Source: Dehalococcoides mccartyi CG5 (GTDB lineage Bacteria; Chloroflexota; Dehalococcoidia; Dehalococcoidales; Dehalococcoidaceae). Taken from it: DNA of 64,000 nucleotides. Each line of letters starts with the position of its first letter. Within the stretch, counting starts at the first letter, position 1. Shown piece by piece: positions 53,639 to 61,475 of this stretch. A model generated the notes under the pieces. It saw only the letters and a list, made by a program, of their open reading frames with translations. It was not told the DNA's origin and did no database searches. The stretch lies in NCBI RefSeq assembly GCF_000830885.1, contig NZ_CP006951.1:1240001-1304000 (forward strand), given 5' to 3'. The position numbers and the translations under genes were made by a program.

Positions 53639-54469
53639 CTATTCCTCAAATACTTTGCCCTGTTCGTATGAGCCTAAAACTTGGATGCTCTCGGTTACCT
53701 TTTCCAGTTCCTTCAAGGCGCGCTGGGTTTCAGGGGTATTCAGTCCCCGCTCAAAATCCAGATAAAAGTAATAACCCCAGGTACGTCCCATAATAGGGCG
53801 GGATTCTATCTTGGACAGGTTTATGCCTTGATCATAAAAACATTTGAGGCACTTGTAAAGGCTGCCGGCGTTGTTCTCTGCCTTTATAGCCAGAGAAGTT
53901 TTGTTCGCCAACGGAGGATATTTAGGGTCTTTGGCGATGATAAGGAAACGGGTGTAGTTTTGCTTTTCAGTCTCAATATCTTTAGCCAGTATTTTCATAT
54001 CATACAGCTGGGCAGCCAGATTGCTTCCGATAGCAGCAGCAGTCTTAAGTCCCTTTTCTTTTATCATGCGGACACTGCCGGCGGTATCGTGGCTTTCTAT
54101 GCGTATCACACTGGGGTGTTTCTCAAGGAAAGATTCGGCCTGAATCATGGCGATAGGGTGGGTATACACTTCACGTATTTGTTCCAGCTTCACACCCGGC
54201 AGAGTAATCAGGTTCAGGATAACATGCAGATAAATCTCACCGACTATCTTGCTTTCATATTTTAGCAAATTGTCATAATTTTCCAGAAACGAACCGTAAA
54301 GGGAATTTTCTATGGCTACAACCCCATAATCAGCCAACCCTTTTTTGACATCTTCAAATACCTGATGGGAAGTGTTGCTTTCAATAATCTCGGAATCACC
54401 TGGAAATTTGTGGCGCGCCACAATATCATGAAAAGAGCCGCGAGCTCCCTGTATAGAAATTTTAATCAT
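53639..54469 (-). CDS. pheA: Prephenate dehydratase
   Basis: This enzyme converts prephenate to phenylpyruvate in phenylalanine synthesis. The 276-residue protein has the catalytic domain (about 1-180; QGARGSFHD, PIENSL-like AIENSLYGSF, then HDTAGS and NYTRFLII, where the Thr-Arg-Phe is the family's active-site motif). A C-terminal ACT domain (about 190-270) contains ESRPIMGRTWGYYFYLD, the part that binds phenylalanine for feedback control. It is cytoplasmic. It is a single gene with its own terminator, not linked to other aromatic genes here. Confidence 0.93.
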   Translation of the reverse strand: MIKISIQGARGSFHDIVARHKFPGDSEIIESNTSHQVFEDVKKGLADYGVVAIENSLYGSFLENYDNLLKYESKIVGEIYLHVILNLITLPGVKLEQIREVYTHPIAMIQAESFLEKHPSVIRIESHDTAGSVRMIKEKGLKTAAAIGSNLAAQLYDMKILAKDIETEKQNYTRFLIIAKDPKYPPLANKTSLAIKAENNAGSLYKCLKCFYDQGINLSKIESRPIMGRTWGYYFYLDFERGLNTPETQRALKELEKVTESIQVLGSYEQGKVFEE

Positions 54470-54585
54470 TGCCTGCCCCTTTCCATACCCGGATTATGCT
54501 AATAATAGCGTTTACAGCAGCTTGAGGCAAGGGTTTATCAGTAATGCATTTTCGTATATGATACTTTCAGATATACAGGGCGTGG

Positions 54586-54591
54586 TATAAT
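54586..54591 (+). promoter_or_regulatory. Extended -10 of structured RNA
   Basis: TGGTATAAT gives an extended -10 (hexamer at 54586-54591). No clear -35 is present. The expected start is near 54598. Confidence 0.5.
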
Positions 54592-54597
54592 AGAGGT

Positions 54598-54907
54598 AGG
54601 CAAGGAAGTTGCTTGCCAATACCGGCAAAAGGAGGCAAGGCATTTGGAGAAACTGCAGGCTCGGTTATGTACTTGGTTTTTCCCTTGCGCAGGCTCTTCG
54701 CTGGTGGGAGCTAGGGGGAGTTGACTAATATCAGTCCGGCAAAGAGCAACGAAGGTTCCTGAGCTTTCCGGTTCACTCACTCTATAGTTAACGAGAAATC
54801 CGGCTTTTTTGGCCGGGCGGGGAAAGTAAGGAACGATGGTTTCCCCCGATAATTGAATACGGCTTAGAATACAGTTGGGCCCCGAATCTTTTACGGGGCC
54901 CTTTTTT
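54598..54907 (+). ncRNA. Candidate structured non-coding RNA, about 310 nt, unidentified
   Basis: The interval has a promoter at its left end, an intrinsic terminator at its right end and no convincing reading frame. Several helices can be drawn by eye: GGCAAG/CTTGCC (54599-54617); a long arm starting GGGAGCTAGGGGG that pairs with TTCCTGAGCTTTC and encloses GTTG/CAAC; CCGGC/GCCGG; and GGGGAAA/TTTCCCC. It lacks the core sequences of RNase P RNA, tmRNA and SRP RNA as I know them. A divergent 6S RNA or a lineage-specific RNA is possible. Confidence 0.55.
54877..54907 (+). terminator. Terminator of structured RNA
   Basis: The arms GGGCCCCG and CGGGGCCC with a 9-nt loop are followed by six T. The hairpin also lies just after the convergent SAM hydroxide adenosyltransferase gene. 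Confidence 0.88.
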
Positions 54908-54915
54908 AACCTTTT

Positions 54916-55764
54916 TTAACCTTTGGGCGAAGTCAAAATACTAAGGTGAAAGCAATCACCCGGGCGGGCTGAAAGCAAACCGGCGGCACTGCCGCCCTGC
55001 AAGGCAATCTCCAGCCGTCCGCTGCTGCCTATAACTGCCAGCAAACCGCTTGCCTGAGTGTAATTTTGGCAAAGGCCATAAATGGTCCGACCTAAAATCT
55101 CAAGCCCGATAGACTTGTCCGAAGGCAACATCCGGGGAGTAATATCAGTAATCAGATTGCCGAAGTGATCTATATACACTACGTGTCCGGTAAACGAACC
55201 ATCAGCCGCAATCTCCGGACCAGGTAAATGGAAAGCATATATCCAGCTAAGGCGTGGACCAAACTCCGAAAGGGGAGTACCCAGACTTACATAAGCGGCG
55301 GCAGGCGCGAATATATCCCGCCCGTGAAAGGTGGTACTGACCGGGTTAAGCCAGAAAGCCGGGTTGGATATCTGGAATGCTTCTACACCCCGGGGCAGAT
55401 CCAGTTTAAGCAGACCTTCTGCCGGCAGTAAATCACTGGTGATTTTGGGTAAATACGGGCTGAGTGCGTAACTGAAAAGACCGTTGTCCGGGCCAATGAA
55501 TAAGCCGCCCGGAGTGGATAAAATAATTCCCCGGCGGCCGCTGCCTACACCGGGGTCTACTACAGCCAAATGAATGGTGTCTGCCGGAAAATAGTGACAG
55601 GTTTCACCCAACAAGAAGGCCGCCTGCTGAATATTCTGGGGCTCTACCTGATGAGAAACATCCAGTATGCGGGCATCTGGATTGAGACTCAGTATAACCC
55701 CCTTCATGGCGGCCACATATGCATCTTGCAAGCCGAAGTCAGTAGTAAGGGTAATGATACCCAC
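54916..55764 (-). CDS. SAM hydroxide adenosyltransferase (DUF62 family)
   Basis: This 282-residue enzyme belongs to the SAM-dependent chlorinase/fluorinase fold. The start ITLTTDFGLQDAYVAAMKG and the later VVDPGVGSGRR and GPDNGLFSY blocks are typical. Most members hydrolyse S-adenosylmethionine to adenosine and methionine rather than halogenate. The C-terminal domain holds YIDHFGNLITDI. The name chlorinase sometimes given to this family should not be taken as evidence of halide chemistry here. It is the last gene of a gatB-secG-this-gene run with short gaps. Confidence 0.9.
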   Translation of the reverse strand: MGIITLTTDFGLQDAYVAAMKGVILSLNPDARILDVSHQVEPQNIQQAAFLLGETCHYFPADTIHLAVVDPGVGSGRRGIILSTPGGLFIGPDNGLFSYALSPYLPKITSDLLPAEGLLKLDLPRGVEAFQISNPAFWLNPVSTTFHGRDIFAPAAAYVSLGTPLSEFGPRLSWIYAFHLPGPEIAADGSFTGHVVYIDHFGNLITDITPRMLPSDKSIGLEILGRTIYGLCQNYTQASGLLAVIGSSGRLEIALQGGSAAGLLSARPGDCFHLSILTSPKG

Positions 55765-55776
55765 AACTAGCCTCCT

Positions 55777-55995
55777 TTAGCTTAATTTCAGCATGAGCAA
55801 AGACACCAGCAGGAACAGGACTACCAGTATGATGGTGAGTATGAAAAGGGTCTTCTCTATACCCCTTTTGGTGCGGTAGACACTGTCTGCCTGCCCAAAT
55901 ATACCACCGAGGCCTCCGCCTTTTACTTGCATCAGGACTGCCAGAGTGAGGGCTACGGCCAGCACTATCTGGGCTATAATCAGGTAGGTTTGCAT
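55777..55995 (-). CDS. secG: Preprotein translocase subunit SecG
   Basis: This is the small subunit of the SecYEG protein-export channel. It has 72 residues with two membrane helices (about 5-22 and 50-70) and the conserved loop VKGGGLGGIFGQADSVYRTKRG. The length is normal. It lies between gatB and the SAM hydroxide adenosyltransferase gene in a probable operon. Confidence 0.93.
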   Translation of the reverse strand: MQTYLIIAQIVLAVALTLAVLMQVKGGGLGGIFGQADSVYRTKRGIEKTLFILTIILVVLFLLVSLLMLKLS

Positions 55996-55997
55996 GT

Positions 55998-57488
55998 TTA
56001 TCCTTCCTCCAGAGCTTTCTTAAGCAACTCCATAGCTATGTTAGGGTTGGCTCTGCCCTTGCTTTGTTTCATCATCTGTCCCACCAGGAAACCGATAACC
56101 TGGGTCTTGCCTTCGTTATATTCGGCTACTGCTTTGGGGTTATCTGCCAGCACCTTTTTGGCAATGGCTACCAGTTCGGAACTGTCGGAAATCTGGCTGA
56201 GACCTTTCTTTTCAATAATAGCCTCGGCATTTTGTCCGGTAGCATACATATCTTCAAGGACTGCTTTGGCAGTAGCGGCATTTACTTTGCCGGCTGAAAC
56301 CAGCACCAGCAAATGGCACAGACTGGCCGGGCTGACTTTAAGTGCAAAAGCGGTAATATCTGCCCCGCCAGTATTCATAATAGAGTTTACCGACCCCACC
56401 ACCCAGTTAGCCACTTCCTTAACGCCTTTATCCTGCGGTATATTCTGGAAATCAGTTTCGCCCAGAACCGCTTCAAAATAATCCGCCAGTTCACGGCTGG
56501 CAGTCAGAAGCGAAGCATCGTATTCGGACAGCCAGTACCCGTTTATAAACCTCTCCTTGCGGGTTTCGGGCAATTCGGGCAGTTTGGCCCTTATGTCCTC
56601 AATCCAGTCACAACTGATGTGCAGGGGAGGTAAATCCGGTTCAGGGAAATAACGGTAATCATGGGCAAATTCCTTGGAACGCTGGGAGACAGTCTGGCAT
56701 TTTTCATCCTGCCAGCCACGAGTCTCCTGGCTTATCTTTTTTCCTTCATCAGCCATTTTCCTCTGGCGGACTTCTTCATATTCCAGAGCGGAAAAAACCG
56801 CCTTGAAGCTGTTCATATTTTTTACTTCCACCTTAGCCCCCAGCTCGGTTGCACCTACAGGCCTTATGGAAATATTGGCATCACAGCGGAAACTGCCTTC
56901 TTCCATATTGGCGGTGGAAACACCCAAATACCGCATGATAGTCCGCAGTTTCATAAGGTACTGGCGGGCTTCTTCGGGGGTGCGCATATCCGGCTCACTG
57001 ACTACTTCCATCAGTGGTATGCTGGAACGGTTTATATCCAAAAGGCTATACGGCTGGCCGTTAATATCACTCTCATGGTGCAGTTTGGCTACGTCTTCTT
57101 CAAGATGAATGCGGGTTATGCCGATTCGACGGATAACTCCGTCCACATTTATATCTAAAAAACCCTTGCCGCAAAGCGGCTGGTCATACTGGGAAATCTG
57201 GTAGCCTTTCATAAGGTCAGGATAGGCATAGTTTTTACGGTCAAACTTGGTAAAGGGGGCAATATCGCATCCCAAAGCCAAGCCGGACATAATGGTGTAT
57301 TCCACTGCCTGTTTATTTATAGTAGGCAATACCCCCGGCATGCCCAGACAAACCGGGCAGACATGGGTATTGGGTTCGGCACTGGCATAGTCCGTACTGC
57401 AGCGGCAAAACATCTTGCTTTTAGTGTCCAACTGAACGTGGACTTCCAGACCGATTACCGTTTCATATTTAGTCATTGTAGTTACCAT
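55998..57488 (-). CDS. gatB: Aspartyl/glutamyl-tRNA amidotransferase subunit B
   Basis: This is subunit B of GatCAB, which converts Glu-tRNA-Gln and Asp-tRNA-Asn to the amidated forms. The 496-residue protein has YETVIGLEVHVQLDTKSKMFC, the Cys-rich zinc site CRCSTDY with CPVCLGMPG, the kinase-like core (RKNYAYPDLMKGYQISQYD) and the C-terminal YqeY-like domain (GQMMKQSKGRANPN). The start at 57488 follows AGGTAGGTG; a second ATG four codons later is possible. GatA and GatC are not in the window. Confidence 0.95.
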   Translation of the reverse strand: MVTTMTKYETVIGLEVHVQLDTKSKMFCRCSTDYASAEPNTHVCPVCLGMPGVLPTINKQAVEYTIMSGLALGCDIAPFTKFDRKNYAYPDLMKGYQISQYDQPLCGKGFLDINVDGVIRRIGITRIHLEEDVAKLHHESDINGQPYSLLDINRSSIPLMEVVSEPDMRTPEEARQYLMKLRTIMRYLGVSTANMEEGSFRCDANISIRPVGATELGAKVEVKNMNSFKAVFSALEYEEVRQRKMADEGKKISQETRGWQDEKCQTVSQRSKEFAHDYRYFPEPDLPPLHISCDWIEDIRAKLPELPETRKERFINGYWLSEYDASLLTASRELADYFEAVLGETDFQNIPQDKGVKEVANWVVGSVNSIMNTGGADITAFALKVSPASLCHLLVLVSAGKVNAATAKAVLEDMYATGQNAEAIIEKKGLSQISDSSELVAIAKKVLADNPKAVAEYNEGKTQVIGFLVGQMMKQSKGRANPNIAMELLKKALEEG

Positions 57489-57602
57489 TTCACCTACCTC
57501 TGGTTAACTAGCAAGTATATCAATATTCTTTGGCTACTGGCAAGGCAGGTTTGGGGGTTGCTTTAATGCTAAAGCGGGCTTATGTTATAATGCCCTTTAC
57601 AT

Positions 57603-57675
57603 GGGGCTGTAGCTTAGTTGGGAGAGCGCTGCGTTCGCAACGCAGAGGTCAGGGGTTCGAAGCCCCTCAGCTCCA
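57603..57675 (+). tRNA. tRNA-Ala (anticodon CGC)
   Basis: The 73-nt cloverleaf has an acceptor GGGGCTG/CAGCTCC, an anticodon stem CTGCG around TTCGCAA and a T arm with GGTTCGAAGCC. The anticodon CGC reads GCG (Ala). The terminal CCA is not encoded. Its last 11 bases recur at 58530-58540, beyond the next gene. Confidence 0.95.
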
Positions 57676-58540
57676 TTTTTCTGTTACTTCTAGGTTAATT
57701 TTGTACTATTTCCATTCTACACCGACCATTCCGCCAGTTCGCTGCTCTTCCATGTGTTATAATACAAATGGTAATCTAAATGGAATACGTCAGTAAAGCG
57801 GAATTAGAAAAAGAAAGAACCCCTTCTGAGCTATGGAATTGGTTAATCCAAAAGGTGGGACATATTTGTTCAACTAAAGAAGGTTTAACCGCTTTCAGGT
57901 TGCAATATGGGCTTTTGAAAAAGCTACCTGAGGAAATCGCTCCTGTTGCGATATTTGGTGAACATAAGTTTGGAAGCACCGACCAAATTCTTTTAAAGCC
58001 AGTTATTGGCAGTCAAAACTACGACGCGATAGTCATAGATAAAAGAACAGAACCCTCGACTGAAACTTACATTGAGATAACCCAAGCTCATGAGGGGGAA
58101 AATGATTATTGGCGCAGATGCCAATTACTTAATAAAGGTTATGTCTTCTCTAATGCTCCCGTTATCAAGTCTGGTAAAGGGAAGAATCTTCAGGTCTCAA
58201 TCCCAGAAACGGCCACCCCAGTAGAAGCAGGCGTAAAAAACGAACTTGATAGAATTGTTGATGCCGCAAACCGAAAAGCTAATAAAAACTATCCTGATAA
58301 TACATCCCTAATAATCTTTTTCGATGATACGAAACTCTCCGAAGAAAGATTGCAAGCATTAAACTTACCGACACTGGATGACTTCGTGAAAAAGAACCTC
58401 ATGAATTTAAATCTCACATTTACAACGCTTTATCTCGTTGGTGGTGCAAAAGTAGTTTTCCGGGAGTATCCCATCAAACAGAAAGAATAAAGGTCAACTC
58501 TAAGTCCTTGTCAGTACTACCTATTGATACCTCAGCTCCA
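57665..58540. mobile_element. Possible tiny integrated element at tRNA-Ala
   Basis: The 11-base sequence CCTCAGCTCCA ends the tRNA (57665-57675) and recurs at 58530-58540, bracketing one gene that does not resemble its neighbours. Such 3'-tRNA repeats mark integrase attachment sites. No integrase is present, so this would be a remnant or a piece moved by an enzyme coded elsewhere. The distal copy is followed by CCA. Confidence 0.45.
57780..58490 (+). CDS. Unrecognised protein in putative tRNA-flanked insert
   Basis: This 236-residue soluble protein is not one I recognise. The start has no clear ribosome site. It is hydrophilic and mixed alpha/beta. The segment NYDAIVIDKR, then ETYIEITQAHEG, has the spacing of a PD-(D/E)XK nuclease core (Asp, then Glu-x-Thr instead of Glu-x-Lys), but this is a weak reading. 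Base composition looks more AT-rich than the flanking genes. It is bracketed by a repeat of the tRNA-Ala end, which suggests horizontal gain. A defence or restriction-like role is only a guess. Confidence 0.7.
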   Translation: MEYVSKAELEKERTPSELWNWLIQKVGHICSTKEGLTAFRLQYGLLKKLPEEIAPVAIFGEHKFGSTDQILLKPVIGSQNYDAIVIDKRTEPSTETYIEITQAHEGENDYWRRCQLLNKGYVFSNAPVIKSGKGKNLQVSIPETATPVEAGVKNELDRIVDAANRKANKNYPDNTSLIIFFDDTKLSEERLQALNLPTLDDFVKKNLMNLNLTFTTLYLVGGAKVVFREYPIKQKE

Positions 58541-58657
58541 CCAAAGGTTTGCCTAATCAACAAGGTTAAACCTAAGGTAGATTGGATTTATCCGGCACAG
58601 ACAAACTTAGTCTACCCTTCTTTACCAACATGATATTTCTTATCCCTGTTTGTGAAC

Positions 58658-58846
58658 CTAACCGGATAAATAACGGGCAAAAGATTTTCTGTTTAACCCT
58701 ACATGGATAAGTATGGAGGCAATAAATGCTATTGCAACGGCCACGTGGTGGCCGGAATGACCGGGATGGACATGAGCTTCCGCTATTCCAGTTATTATAG
58801 TTGCCAGAAATAATACTGCCATGGATATACAAACCGCTCTTCTCAT
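58658..58846 (-). CDS. Mini membrane cytochrome-like protein, two helices
   Basis: This 62-residue protein has two membrane helices (about 4-22 and 34-51). The loop holds many histidines (HVHPGHSGHH), and the second helix ends HVGLNRKSFARYL, a pattern like the DUF4405 cytochrome b-type family. Histidines on both helices could hold a heme, but that is inferred. GGAG precedes the ATG, which overlaps the stop of the ferredoxin gene, so it is translationally coupled. Half-size for the family, it may work as a dimer. Confidence 0.7.
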   Translation of the reverse strand: MRRAVCISMAVLFLATIITGIAEAHVHPGHSGHHVAVAIAFIASILIHVGLNRKSFARYLSG

Positions 58847-59100
58847 CTGGCAACTCCAGAATGGAGTTTAGAATGTACAGGTGTAATAGCCTGCTGAGAA
58901 CAGACCTTCGCACATTTCAAACACCCTTTACAGTGCTCCGGGCAGCTGATACGGGCGTGCTTGTGGAATGGCAGATTCACCTTGTCAATCACACCATTGG
59001 GGCAGGCTTCAATACATTTCCAGCAGGCCTTACATTTAGCCGTATCAAGATAAATATATTCAGTCGCGTTCTGTCTCTGTATCGGGTTGCGTAGTCTCAC
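58843..59100 (-). CDS. Ferredoxin with two 4Fe-4S motifs
   Basis: This 85-residue iron-sulfur protein has two motifs: CKACWKCIEACPNG (C-x2-C-x2-C-x3-CP) and CPEHCKGCLKCAKVCSQQA. It starts at a GTG with AAGGAG eight bases upstream. It is probably cytoplasmic and an electron carrier. It lies 17 bp after a MerR gene and overlaps the two-helix membrane protein gene by four bases, so the three form one operon. The membrane partner may take electrons from it. Confidence 0.9.
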   Translation of the reverse strand: MRLRNPIQRQNATEYIYLDTAKCKACWKCIEACPNGVIDKVNLPFHKHARISCPEHCKGCLKCAKVCSQQAITPVHSKLHSGVAR

Positions 59101-59117
59101 CAGTTTTCTCCTTGCGT

Positions 59118-59828
59118 TTAGCTATGTTCCTGAAGGTGCCGGGCTTCCTGCCGATAGATTCTGGTAGCCAAACACCCCTTGAAGTCACTTACCAGTTTAA
59201 ACAGTTCCCCAAGCGGAATTACTTCGTGGTTTGGCAGGTGATGGATAATCTCATGCATAGTCTTAAATTCACTACGGGTTATTTCCATGTACTGTTGATA
59301 AATCTCAAAATCAGCTGGTTTTAAGCCAAACGTCAACAGCCGTTTGGCTATTTGGGCTATACGTGTTTCTATGCCATCAAATACCGGCCCGTTTTCGGTT
59401 TCTGACGCTATAATAACACCCATGGCAATCAATTCATTTACATCTGTTTCGCTTAAACCCGAGACAGATATCAATTCGGCCAGAGATATACTTACGAATT
59501 GGGTTTCATCAGGCATTGGCTGGAATATATCACCCAGCACAGATTCCATCTCGGACACATGTTTTACATCCTGACCATCCCGCTTGGCCTGCAGTATAAG
59601 TTTTATTACGGATAAAGGAAGAAATCTTTTTGATTGGAATTCTTTGATTAGACGGATATCTTCAACGCAATCAGGGCTATAGTAGGCCATATTGTGAGCA
59701 GTCTTGAGTGAGGGAAATAGCAAACCTTCACGGGTGTAGTAGTGTATAGTCGGCAAAGAAACACCCGCCGCTTTGGCGACTTCACTTATCCGCATCAGCC
59801 CTTGTTTAACTATATCTGTTTTTCTCAT
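59118..59828 (-). CDS. MerR-family regulator of ferredoxin operon
   Basis: I chose the ATG at 59828 (236 residues): the longer frame's ATG at 59849 lies inside the -10 of the promoter. The N-terminal helix-turn-helix is MRISEVAKAAGVSLPTIHYY followed by TREGLLFPS. A long helical region and an unknown C-terminal domain (about 95-225) follow, larger than in plain MerR proteins. It has no cysteine cluster. It is the first gene of the operon with the ferredoxin and two-helix membrane protein and probably controls it through the palindrome in its promoter. Confidence 0.88.
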   Translation of the reverse strand: MRKTDIVKQGLMRISEVAKAAGVSLPTIHYYTREGLLFPSLKTAHNMAYYSPDCVEDIRLIKEFQSKRFLPLSVIKLILQAKRDGQDVKHVSEMESVLGDIFQPMPDETQFVSISLAELISVSGLSETDVNELIAMGVIIASETENGPVFDGIETRIAQIAKRLLTFGLKPADFEIYQQYMEITRSEFKTMHEIIHHLPNHEVIPLGELFKLVSDFKGCLATRIYRQEARHLQEHS

Positions 59829-59845
59829 CTTAACCACTCTATAGT

Positions 59846-59878
59846 GCATAGTATATACTTACACTATATACTATGCAA
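59846..59878 (-). promoter_or_regulatory. MerR-type promoter with perfect palindrome
   Basis: Minus-strand TTGCAT (59873-59878) and TACTAT (59848-59853) are 19 bp apart, the long spacer typical of MerR-activated promoters. A perfect inverted repeat with 12-bp arms GCATAGTATATA and a 7-bp centre covers 59846-59876. Confidence 0.75.
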
Positions 59879-59921
59879 GAAACGAAAAGCCTTTACAGCG
59901 TTACAAAACCACATCAAAAGC

Positions 59922-60959
59922 TTACTCCGGAAAAGCCGCTTTTAAAACCCTGAGAGCCCGCAGGGTAATCCACTTGCTGGGTTGTCTGTTTTTTTCCATT
60001 CCCATCCATGTTTTACCGGTAAAGCGGCATTCCATAGGCCAGCGTCCTTGGGGGTTTTGCCTGGCAAGTACTAAATCCAGAGCTTCGGCCAAGCGGGGGT
60101 CACGGGCATAGCCCGAAGCGGACAATACATCCAGCGTTTGCAGGATATCAGCCGCATAGCCCATGGGATAACCAAACTTGAACCAGCTGGAGCTTGGTTT
60201 GTCACCGGTACCAAAGGGATAATCCGCCGCGGCAGGGTTGTACTTAAGCAAAAAACTCAAGCCACGGTCAAGTGCATGTATTACGGCCGGGGAACGCTTG
60301 GACGGAGGGATTTTACTAAGGGCATTGAGTGATTTTACAGCCCCCCAGCCGCAAGACAATCCTGAATTAGGGCTGCAACTGAACATAGGTCCCGGGGTGT
60401 ACATGTAATAACGGTCGGTCACACCCATAGTCTTGGAGTCTGCCATACCTTCACCGGTAATGAATCTGGCATGTTTCTCAACGGCAATTTGCAAGCGTTC
60501 ATCTTCCAGCCATCCCAAATCTATCAGGGCGGATTCAAGATTGCCAGCCAGACAGTGGAGAAAGCCTGATGGGGTACCGTTATAAGAAAACCAGCCGCCT
60601 TTGGACAGGTTATATTCAAACAGATAGTTGCAACCTTTTCTGACTCCGGCGTCAGATTTATCCGCCCCCAGCTGAGCCAGAAAAATAATCTGCCAAACGG
60701 TACTCTGGTATTTGGGGGAATAACCCGCACCGGAGTGCAACCAGTATCCTTCCGGCGACTGGGCTGCCAATATGGACGGGACCGGGCCGCTTAACATAAT
60801 AGCTGCCTTGGCTTCTTTCAGTTCCGCATCATGTTCCCCGCAGCCGATAATATCTTTAAGGGTAAAGTAACGGACTGCCGGCTGGGCTTGGTCTGGCTCC
60901 AGTAACCAAGGGACAGGATCTGCCCGCAACTTGTCTTTCCATATTACTTTTTCAGACAT
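59922..60959 (-). CDS. Alpha-toroid (terpene cyclase/prenyltransferase-like) protein
   Basis: This 345-residue soluble protein has repeated helical units with Gln-Trp-like and G-x-W motifs (SPEGYWLHSG, LSKGGWFSYNG, NPQGRWPMECRF), like the alpha-alpha toroid of squalene cyclases and prenyltransferases. I see no DxDD or other cyclase acid motif, so catalysis of that kind is doubtful. The third of three successive ATG codons (60959) has AAAGGA at good spacing. It may be an enzyme for an unknown lipid or a binding protein. It is a single gene, divergent from nothing obvious. Confidence 0.7.
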   Translation of the reverse strand: MSEKVIWKDKLRADPVPWLLEPDQAQPAVRYFTLKDIIGCGEHDAELKEAKAAIMLSGPVPSILAAQSPEGYWLHSGAGYSPKYQSTVWQIIFLAQLGADKSDAGVRKGCNYLFEYNLSKGGWFSYNGTPSGFLHCLAGNLESALIDLGWLEDERLQIAVEKHARFITGEGMADSKTMGVTDRYYMYTPGPMFSCSPNSGLSCGWGAVKSLNALSKIPPSKRSPAVIHALDRGLSFLLKYNPAAADYPFGTGDKPSSSWFKFGYPMGYAADILQTLDVLSASGYARDPRLAEALDLVLARQNPQGRWPMECRFTGKTWMGMEKNRQPSKWITLRALRVLKAAFPE

Positions 60960-61130
60960 CATCATGTTCCTTTGTATAGCCTTTTAATTATTATATTGCC
61001 GGTTTGACCGCAAAATCCATCTTCTTTTTAAATAACTGAACTGGGAAGTGTCTGAAATACCTGCAGGGGAACGGGTGCACCTGACCAGTTCCGGCAATAC
61101 ATCTCTCTGTATCTGCCGATTCCGGATAAT

Positions 61131-61160
61131 AAAAAGGGCGACCGCTAGCCGCCCCCGAGA
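61131..61160 (-). terminator. Weak hairpin after small membrane protein pair
   Basis: The arms GGGCG and CGCCC enclose a 9-nt loop. Five U follow on the minus strand. Confidence 0.45.
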
Positions 61161-61175
61161 TATGGATATTGGCAA

Positions 61176-61475
61176 CTACTGTTTAGCTAAAATCTTTTTA
61201 ATAACCCCTTTGGGGTCGCTAAGTAGCAGGGATATTTCCCAAACCAGTAATCCAAATATAATTACGCTAACCCCCAACAAGATTGCGTCCTGATTGATTT
61301 CCAGAAATTCACCGCCTTCCTGTAAATAGGCTATTACATGATCAACCAGCCACATAATACTTGCTCCCCAGAACATAAGGCTCAGAAAACCCAGCTTGTA
61401 CTTGTCATCCGGGGCTTTTATATACCAGATAGCGGTGGTGATTAGGGCGGCAACCAGAGTCATTATCAGCCACAT
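61176..61475 (-). CDS. Small membrane protein, second of a pair
   Basis: This 99-residue protein has three hydrophobic segments (about 2-20, 28-48 and 64-84). I do not recognise the family. The motif FWGASIMWLVDHVIAYLQEG resembles FLFAMLWGGTLLLALEHVWHG in its upstream partner: a Trp-Gly pair before an acidic residue and His in mid-membrane. The start codon overlaps the partner's stop by one base, so the two are coupled. Confidence 0.7.
   Translation of the reverse strand: MWLIMTLVAALITTAIWYIKAPDDKYKLGFLSLMFWGASIMWLVDHVIAYLQEGGEFLEINQDAILLGVSVIIFGLLVWEISLLLSDPKGVIKKILAKQ

Noticed and set aside
54538-54780. Minus-strand open frame of 80 codons
   Set aside because: It lies inside the structured RNA candidate and has no family features or ribosome site.
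54598-54907. T-box, cobalamin, SAM or c-di-AMP riboswitch
   Set aside because: The hallmark core sequences are absent, and the gene to the right is on the opposite strand, so this is not a leader.
54916-55764. Halogenating enzyme linked to dehalogenation
   Set aside because: The family name includes chlorinase/fluorinase, but most members are SAM hydrolases and the gene sits in a housekeeping operon.
58572-58913. 113-codon minus-strand frame over the ferredoxin operon
   Set aside because: It overlaps two better supported genes in another frame and has no ribosome site or domain pattern.
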